Of a stretch of 8,372 nt of DNA, positions 1-4,804 are shown piece after piece (position 1 is the stretch's first letter; each line of letters opens with the position of its first letter). The notes below the pieces were generated by a model that worked only from the letters and a program-made list of their open reading frames with translations, was not told where the DNA came from and ran no database searches. The stretch covers positions 1 to 8,372 of the forward strand of contig CAMCNM010000076.1 in the NCBI GenBank assembly GCA_945876015.1, read 5' to 3'. The DNA is from Gemmatimonas phototrophica (lineage in GTDB: Bacteria > Gemmatimonadota > Gemmatimonadetes > Longimicrobiales > Gaopeijiaceae). Position numbers and translations under genes: made by a program.

Positions 1-1
1 G

Positions 2-1423
2 CCTCGCGCGGAGGCGCGCGTCACGAAGCTCGAGGTCGTTTCCGGCGCGGGGCAGCGCATGTGGAGCGGGCGGCGGTCCACGGCGCCTTTCCGCGTCCGC
101 GCGCTCGACGCGGCCGGCTTCCCGGTCGTGGACGCCGAACTCGCGTTCACGGTGATCGGGACCGGCGGTGGAGACCCGAGCCAGCCCCATGCACTTACCG
201 ACGAGAAGGGCTTCGCCGAGACCTGGCTGCTGCGCGCGACGAGCGGATCGGGGACGGTGATCGCCGAGGCCGGACCCGCGCGTGCCGAGCTCCCGTTCGT
301 GGTGGACCGGGCGGCGGGGGAGATCAGATTCCTCGCGGGCACCGGGCAGGTGGGGATCCCCGGCCGGCCGCACCCGGACAGCGTGCTCACGGTCCGCGTG
401 CTGGACGGCGAGGGGCTGCCGCTCCCCGGCCAGGAGGTCTGGTTCGCGGCGCCCGGCACGCTCTCCCGCTCCGTGGACACCACCGGCGCGGACGGCACCG
501 CGGGCACGCTCCTCCGAGCCACCGGGATGGGCGCCGGGAGCGGCGACGTGTGGGCGTTCATCCTGAATTTTCCCGAGCTGCTCGCACACGACGTGCGCCC
601 GCTCGCGGCGCCCGCGTCGCGCGTTGTGCTCGTTTCTGTGGACGGGCTGCGCGCCGACGCGCTCGAGCGGTGGAATACGCCGACGCTCCGGCGCCTCGCG
701 AGCGAGGGTGCGCACGCGGATCGCGCGGTCACGGTGACCCCCGCGCTCACGGCTCCCGCCCATCTCTCGCTGCTCTCCGGGGTCCGGCCCGAGGCGCACG
801 GCGTCTACTCGGACGTTCTCGACGTCACGCCGCAGATGGCGACGCTCGATCCGATCTTCCGGTACGCCGCGCGGCAAGGGCGACGCGCGACGGCGTACAT
901 GAGTCGGGAAGGCCCGCTCGGCGAGTTCGAGCGGGCGCTCGCGTGCCGGCTCGCGTTCGGGCTCGACTCGCTCCACCTCACCTCGCCCGAGTCGCGCTCG
1001 GTGGTGGACGCGGCGCTCCCCTCGCTCGTGGATCCCACGCTCGATCTCGTGTTTCTCCATTTCCCCGATCCGGATGTAGCGGGACATCGGAAGGGGTGGG
1101 GCTCGCCCGAGTATGGGGCGGCGGTCGCGGCGGCGGATGCGGCGTTGAGCCGGGTGATCGATGCGGTGGACGCGTCGAAGACCGGGACCCTCGTGGTGGT
1201 GACCTCCGACCACGGGGGAGGAGGCGCGTGGGGGCCGTACCAGCACGGCTCAGGATCGCCCGAGGACGTGAATATTCCGCTCATTCTCTGGGGGTCGAGC
1301 GTGGCGCGATCTTCGCTAGGAAATGCCTCGATCCTGGACGTCGCCCCTACCGTGCTCTGGGCGCTCGGGATCGCACCGCCACCCTCGTACCAGGGCCGGG
1401 TATTACTGGAAGCGTTCAAGTAG
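2..1423 (+). CDS. Ig-like repeats fused to type I phosphodiesterase/alkaline phosphatase-fold domain (5' partial)
   Basis: The reading frame is open to the window edge. The 19 codons before the ATG at 59 already read as the first strand of an Ig-like repeat (VTKLEVVSGAGQ), so the true start lies upstream and ATG 59 is internal. Numbering from that ATG, two tandem Big-type Ig-like repeats cover about residues 1-80 and 86-185; they share the pattern VRxLDxxGxP followed by T(D/G)xxGxAxTxLLRAT. The phosphodiesterase/nucleotide pyrophosphatase domain follows at about 187-450. All expected metal and catalytic residues are visible: D195 in VSVDGLRAD, nucleophile T231 in ALTAPAH, D339 and H343 in DVAGH, D384-H385 in TSDHG, and H396 in YQHGSG. 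The family hydrolyses phosphodiester or phosphomonoester bonds with two zinc ions. Ig-like repeats suggest export and a cell-surface place, but any signal peptide is outside the window and the substrate cannot be read. It ends 20 bases before the yhbY start and is probably co-transcribed with it. Confidence 0.88.
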   Translation, partial: PRAEARVTKLEVVSGAGQRMWSGRRSTAPFRVRALDAAGFPVVDAELAFTVIGTGGGDPSQPHALTDEKGFAETWLLRATSGSGTVIAEAGPARAELPFVVDRAAGEIRFLAGTGQVGIPGRPHPDSVLTVRVLDGEGLPLPGQEVWFAAPGTLSRSVDTTGADGTAGTLLRATGMGAGSGDVWAFILNFPELLAHDVRPLAAPASRVVLVSVDGLRADALERWNTPTLRRLASEGAHADRAVTVTPALTAPAHLSLLSGVRPEAHGVYSDVLDVTPQMATLDPIFRYAARQGRRATAYMSREGPLGEFERALACRLAFGLDSLHLTSPESRSVVDAALPSLVDPTLDLVFLHFPDPDVAGHRKGWGSPEYGAAVAAADAALSRVIDAVDASKTGTLVVVTSDHGGGGAWGPYQHGSGSPEDVNIPLILWGSSVARSSLGNASILDVAPTVLWALGIAPPPSYQGRVLLEAFK

Positions 1424-1432
1424 CCCCAAGGC

Positions 1433-1446
1433 GAGGAGCCCCTATC
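1433..1446 (+). promoter_or_regulatory. Shine-Dalgarno plus apparent ATC start codon of yhbY
   Basis: A strong Shine-Dalgarno sequence, GAGGAG (1433-1438), is followed after five bases by ATC at 1444. In the yhbY frame there is no ATG, GTG or TTG anywhere near the conserved N-terminus. Starting at ATC gives (M)STLTSKQRAHLRG, which matches the usual YhbY beginning in both position and length. The next candidate is CTG 1486, which would delete the conserved LTSKQRAHLRG segment and has no such ribosome binding site. ATC and ATT starts are known chiefly from infC, where they serve autoregulation. That this gene uses one is an inference from spacing and homology; a base-call error in the codon would look the same. 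Confidence 0.6.
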
Positions 1447-1746
1447 TCGACCCTCACTTCCAAGCAGCGGGCCCACCTCCGTGGGCTGGCCAATCCCCTG
1501 AAGCCCATCCTGCAGGTCGGCCTGGACGGCGTGAGCGACGCGTTCCTGCGCTCCGTTGACGAGGCGTTCCGCACGCGCGAGCTCCTGAAGGTGAAGGTGC
1601 TGGACGGCGCCGGCGAGCGCGCTCGGGAGGCGGGCGACTTGATCATGCAGCGCCTTCCGGGCGTCGAGGTCGTGCAAACGATCGGCCACACCGTGGCGCT
1701 CTACCGGGCGTTCGACGAGGACCCGAAGATCCAGCTCCCGCGTTAG
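1444..1746 (+). CDS. yhbY: YhbY-family CRM-domain RNA-binding protein (ribosome assembly)
   Basis: About 100 residues, the usual size of stand-alone YhbY (97 in E. coli), made of a single CRM (CRS1-YhbY) domain. Recognisable blocks in order are LTSKQRAHLRGLA, then NPLKPILQVG, the GLDGVSD turn holding the GxxG-type RNA-contact loop, the ELLKVKVL strand, VVQTIGHTVALYR, and the terminal KIQLPR, which is close to the E. coli ending KISLPR. The family associates with pre-50S ribosomal particles and is thought to help large-subunit maturation in the cytoplasm. The gene sits 20 bases after the phosphodiesterase gene, and its ribosome binding site lies in that gap. There is no room for an independent promoter except inside the upstream gene. 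The start appears to be ATC. A much longer open frame running back to 61 is only the arginine-rich shadow of the phosphodiesterase gene and should not be added to this protein. Confidence 0.9.
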   Translation: MSTLTSKQRAHLRGLANPLKPILQVGLDGVSDAFLRSVDEAFRTRELLKVKVLDGAGERAREAGDLIMQRLPGVEVVQTIGHTVALYRAFDEDPKIQLPR

Positions 1747-1801
1747 CGACGTACCAGGCCGAGTGAGGAACGAAGGTCGTCCGCGGGGGGTCTCCCCACC
1801 C

Positions 1802-2812
1802 ATGTCCGACCAGACCCTCGACGTCGTGGTGATCGGCGCCGGCCCGTGCGGGATCGCGGCCGGTGCCGCTGCTCGTCACCTAGGACTCTCCACCGTGCTC
1901 TTCGACCGGGGTTGCATCACCCAGTCGCTGGTCGGCTACCCCTACTACATGACGTTCTTCAGCACCGCCGAGAAGCTCGAGCTGGCCGGCGTGCCGTTCA
2001 CGATCGCCGACAGCAAGCCGAGCCGGCGTGAGGCCCTCGCATACTATCGGCGCGTGGTCGAGCACCACCGGCTCGACGTCAGGCAGTATGAGGAGGTCAC
2101 CGCGATCGAAGGGGTGCTGGGGGATTTCGTGGTGCACACCAAGCCGCTGAACGGGGACGCGCGAGTGACCCGGTCCCGCGCCGTGATCATCGCCACCGGC
2201 GGGTTCCACGAGCCCAATCTCCTGAACGTCCCTGGCGAGGGGCTCTCCAAGGTTCTGCACTACTATCGCGAGCCGTATCCCTTCTACGATCAGGACGTCG
2301 TGATCGTCGGGGCGCGGAACTCCGCGGTGGAGGCCGCGCTCGAGCTGTACCGGAACGGCACGCGCGTGACGCTGGTGCACGCCAGGGACGAGATCTCCAA
2401 GGGCGTGAAGTCGTGGGTGGTGCCCGACATCACCAACCGCATCAAGAAGGGCGAGATCCCGGTGTATTGGCGCCACCGGCTCGCCGAGGTGAAGCCGAGC
2501 AGCGTGGTGCTTCGTGAGGAAGGGACCGGGAAGATGACCGAGCTTGCGAACGACTGGGTGCTCGCGCTGATCGGGTGGCACGCCGATCCCTCGCTACTGC
2601 ACTCGATGGGCGTCTCGATCGACCGGGAGACCGGCATCCCGTCGCACGACGCGGCCACGATGGAGACCAACGTGCCCGGAGTCTTCGTAGCGGGCGTGCT
2701 GGCCGCCGGGAATGACGCGAACCAGATCTTCATCGAGAACGGGAAGGAGCACGGCGGCATGATCGCGCGCGCCCTTCTCGACCGCTTCGAGCGGGCGCCC
2801 GCGGGCCGCTAG
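1802..2812 (+). CDS. ypdA: YpdA-type FAD/NAD(P)-dependent disulfide reductase (putative bacillithiol disulfide reductase)
   Basis: 336 residues. The N-terminal dinucleotide-binding motif is VVVIGAGPCG (8-17), with the cysteine next to the glycine loop (C16) that is characteristic of YpdA. It is followed by YPYYMTFFSTAEKLELAGVPF and ALAYYRRVVEHH, both diagnostic of the family. A second nucleotide-binding site, VVIVGARNSAVEAALEL, lies near 160-180. The C-terminal flavin segment ends GVFVAGVLAAGNDANQIFIENG. In Firmicutes YpdA (Bdr) reduces bacillithiol disulfide with NADPH. Whether this organism makes bacillithiol is not shown here, so the substrate is inferred. I chose ATG 1802 because it places the FAD motif at the usual distance; an in-frame GTG at 1763 would add 13 residues unlike the family. 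AGGA/GAAGG-rich sequence at 1765-1776 lies rather far from 1802, with a short GGGG-TCT-CCCC hairpin between. The gene begins 55 bases after yhbY and ends tail to tail with ygfZ. Confidence 0.9.
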   Translation: MSDQTLDVVVIGAGPCGIAAGAAARHLGLSTVLFDRGCITQSLVGYPYYMTFFSTAEKLELAGVPFTIADSKPSRREALAYYRRVVEHHRLDVRQYEEVTAIEGVLGDFVVHTKPLNGDARVTRSRAVIIATGGFHEPNLLNVPGEGLSKVLHYYREPYPFYDQDVVIVGARNSAVEAALELYRNGTRVTLVHARDEISKGVKSWVVPDITNRIKKGEIPVYWRHRLAEVKPSSVVLREEGTGKMTELANDWVLALIGWHADPSLLHSMGVSIDRETGIPSHDAATMETNVPGVFVAGVLAAGNDANQIFIENGKEHGGMIARALLDRFERAPAGR

Positions 2813-3846
2813 CCTCGGCGCCACCACTCCGGTCCCAGCTCCACCATCGCGACGCGCGCGCCGTCCGGTGCGCCGAGCCTCACCTCGCCGGGCGATTCCA
2901 CCTCGCGCCTCACGTACCCGAGCGCGAGACCCTGTCCGGCGCGCGGCGACGCGACTGCGCTGGTGACCCTCCCCACCGGCTGGTCGCGTCCCTCCACCCA
3001 CAGATCCACGCCGGGCGCGGGGAGCGGTGCGGCATCCAGGCGAAGACCGCGCAGCCGGCGATTCACGTGGCCGCGATCGCGGATGCGCACGATGACTTCC
3101 TGCCCCGTGTAGCATCCCTTCCCATGATCGATCGCGCGCGCGGCGATGCCGGCCTCGGGCGGGATCGTCGTCTCGTCCAGGTCAATGCCCCAGGCGGGCC
3201 TTCCGGCCTCGACCCGCAGCACGTTCAGCTCGTCGAGCGAGAGGACGGACGCGCCGACCTCGAGCAGCCGCGTGCGAAGGGAATCGGCGGACGCGGGGTC
3301 CGTGAAGAGGTCCCACGAGGAAGCCGCGAGGTCGCCGCTGCGGACCGCGAGCGTTCCGACGTCTCCCGTGTCGATCCAGCGCCACTCGCCCTCGGCCAGC
3401 GCGACCAGCTCCTCCGCCGCCACCCGGAGGCCGAACGCCTCACGGCTCAGCAGAGCCGCAGCGCCCGGGCCAGCGACCGTCAGGGTGGCTGTCGTGTCGG
3501 TCACGTCGGCGATCCGCGCGAGCCGCGGCGGCACGTACATGGCGAGGTGCGCGAGCAGCCCGGCCCGCGCGGCCTCGGGCACGTCCAGCAGGAGGCCCTC
3601 CTCGTCAGCGCGTGGCCCGCGTACGACGCGCAGGTCGCTCACCATGCGACCCTTCGGGGTGAGGACCGCCGCGTACGCCGCGGTGCCGGCCGTTCCCGAG
3701 CCCGAAGCGCGCGGCGCCGCGGGAACGCTGTTCGTGAGGATCCCCTGGAGCATGCCGACCGGGTCCTTGCCCGTGACGCGCAGGCGGCCGCGGTCGGAGC
3801 GTGCGGCCACTGCGGAGGAGGCCAACGCGGCCTGGTAGCCGGTCAC
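2809..3846 (-). CDS. ygfZ: YgfZ/GcvT-family folate-binding protein (Fe-S cluster protein maintenance)
   Basis: 345 residues, within the YgfZ range. The decisive signature KGCYTGQE lies at 243-250, with the conserved cysteine C245. It is preceded by the family block LRVEAGRPAWGIDLDETTIPPEAG (about 210-233), and the early strand AYAAVLTPKGRMVSDLRV lies near 57-74. These belong to the aminomethyltransferase (GcvT) fold. YgfZ-type members bind tetrahydrofolate and support the activity of Fe-S enzymes such as the tRNA-modifying MiaB, without being a glycine cleavage T-protein. None of the other glycine cleavage genes is nearby, which fits that reading. The start is GTG at 3846; it overlaps the TGA of the upstream SirB1-like gene in the four bases GTGA, so translation is probably coupled. 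The stop codon shares CTAG (2809-2812) with the stop of the convergent ypdA gene. Confidence 0.92.
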   Translation of the reverse strand: MTGYQAALASSAVAARSDRGRLRVTGKDPVGMLQGILTNSVPAAPRASGSGTAGTAAYAAVLTPKGRMVSDLRVVRGPRADEEGLLLDVPEAARAGLLAHLAMYVPPRLARIADVTDTTATLTVAGPGAAALLSREAFGLRVAAEELVALAEGEWRWIDTGDVGTLAVRSGDLAASSWDLFTDPASADSLRTRLLEVGASVLSLDELNVLRVEAGRPAWGIDLDETTIPPEAGIAARAIDHGKGCYTGQEVIVRIRDRGHVNRRLRGLRLDAAPLPAPGVDLWVEGRDQPVGRVTSAVASPRAGQGLALGYVRREVESPGEVRLGAPDGARVAMVELGPEWWRRG

Positions 3847-4706
3847 GCTTCCTCGCCATCGTCGGGAGCGCCGCCGCGCTCGAGCCGTGAGATCAGGCGT
3901 CGGACCCGATCGAGGCCCTGGCCCGGAGGCGCGGTCAGGGCCCAGCGACGCAGATGGTCTATCGCTTCGTCGCGCCGGCCCAGCCGCGCGAGCAGCACGC
4001 CGCGTGTGCGATGCTCGTCGGCGCCCTCCGGACGCAGGATGAGCATGCGCTCGACCATCGCGAGCGCGCGAGCATCATCTCCGGCGTTGAGGTAGACGCC
4101 CTTCAGGTTGTTCAACATGCGCGCGAGCACATCGCGTTTGGTCGCTTTGCGCAGAAAGGATTCCTTCAGCCGCACCTTGCCCCCGTACACCCGGTCGAGG
4201 AGCTCCTGCGCCTGGTCCTCGTAGCGCGCCCGGCCGCTCTCGAACGGGTCGATCAGCAGATCCAACGCATCGCCGTGGAAGCGCACCAGGAAGTGGTGCG
4301 GGAAGTTCACGCCCTCGAGCGGAAGGCGGAGCCGCCAGCCGACCTCGAGCATGACGATGCCGAGCGTGATCGGAATCCCGAGCCGCCGGTCGAGGACGTC
4401 GTTCAAGAAGGAATTCCGCGGATCGTAGTAGGCTTCCTTGTTACCGCGGAAGCCGTTCCGCTCGAACAGGCACCTGGTCAGCTCCTCGAGGACGACCAGA
4501 GGAGCGGTCTCGTCCGCGAGGCGATCCTTCACCTCCTCGGCGAGCTGATCGAGGCGGGCCAGGTACTGCTCGACCGCAATCCCGGGATACTGCTCCTTGG
4601 CGGCGAGCAGCGCCGCGCGGGCGAGATCGAGGTCGCGCTCGGGCTGCCGCGCTTCCTGTGCGAACATCTGGCGTGCGGAGATCGCGGGTGTGGCCATCGG
4701 CTCCAT
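3843..4706 (-). CDS. SirB1-like transglutaminase-fold protein with C-terminal TPR
   Basis: 287 residues. The central block NSFLNDVLDRRLGIPITLGIVMLEVGWRLRLPLEGVNFPHHFLVR (about 98-142) is the hallmark of the SirB1/Transglut_core2 family, with H138 and D153 (LIDPF) in the positions expected for the transglutaminase-type His and Asp. I see only one cysteine, C79, well before that core, so classical cysteine catalysis is doubtful. The C-terminus (about 192-275) looks like tetratricopeptide helices: LNNLKGVYLNAGDDARALAMVERMLILRPEGA, then a second helical pair. The tail ends acidic. The biochemical role of the family is not established. No signal peptide or membrane segment is visible, so it is presumably cytoplasmic. 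Two in-frame ATGs compete, 4706 and 4697; neither has an ideal ribosome binding site, though GGAG lies just before 4697. It is followed by ygfZ with a GTGA overlap, suggesting a functional or at least transcriptional pair. Confidence 0.85.
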   Translation of the reverse strand: MEPMATPAISARQMFAQEARQPERDLDLARAALLAAKEQYPGIAVEQYLARLDQLAEEVKDRLADETAPLVVLEELTRCLFERNGFRGNKEAYYDPRNSFLNDVLDRRLGIPITLGIVMLEVGWRLRLPLEGVNFPHHFLVRFHGDALDLLIDPFESGRARYEDQAQELLDRVYGGKVRLKESFLRKATKRDVLARMLNNLKGVYLNAGDDARALAMVERMLILRPEGADEHRTRGVLLARLGRRDEAIDHLRRWALTAPPGQGLDRVRRLISRLERGGAPDDGEEA

Positions 4707-4737
4707 TCCAACGGTGGTGCAGCGTCCGGAAAGCTAA

Positions 4738-4793
4738 GCCAAGCGGGCGAAACGCGTGCGCGTCGTGCCTATCGCGCGCGACACCCGCTTGGC
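4738..4793 (-). terminator. Large two-tier stem-loop between lon and the SirB1-like gene
   Basis: GCCAAGCGGG (4738-4747) and CCCGCTTGGC (4784-4793) form a perfect 10-base-pair inverted repeat. Inside it, CGCGTGCG (4753-4760) can pair with CGCGCGCG (4773-4780), giving eight further pairs including one G-U, with a 12-base loop. It starts 11 bases after the lon stop on the minus strand. The transcript then continues TTAGCTTTCC, which is not a clean U-tract, so this is at best a weak intrinsic terminator or attenuator that could lower expression of the SirB1-ygfZ pair relative to lon. A role in RNA stability or as a protein-binding site is equally possible. Confidence 0.45.
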
Positions 4794-4804
4794 CGCTCCA
4801 CCCG

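Noticed and set aside
61..1443. Long open frame in front of and fused to YhbY, as if a 561-residue protein.
   Set aside because: It is the shifted frame of the phosphodiesterase gene: arginine, glycine and alanine-rich with no domain, and YhbY proteins are about 100 residues long.
4724..4804. A tRNA-like appearance of GCCAAGCGGG in the lon/SirB1 gap.
   Set aside because: The stretch is one large inverted repeat; there is no T-arm, anticodon arm or acceptor pairing on either strand.
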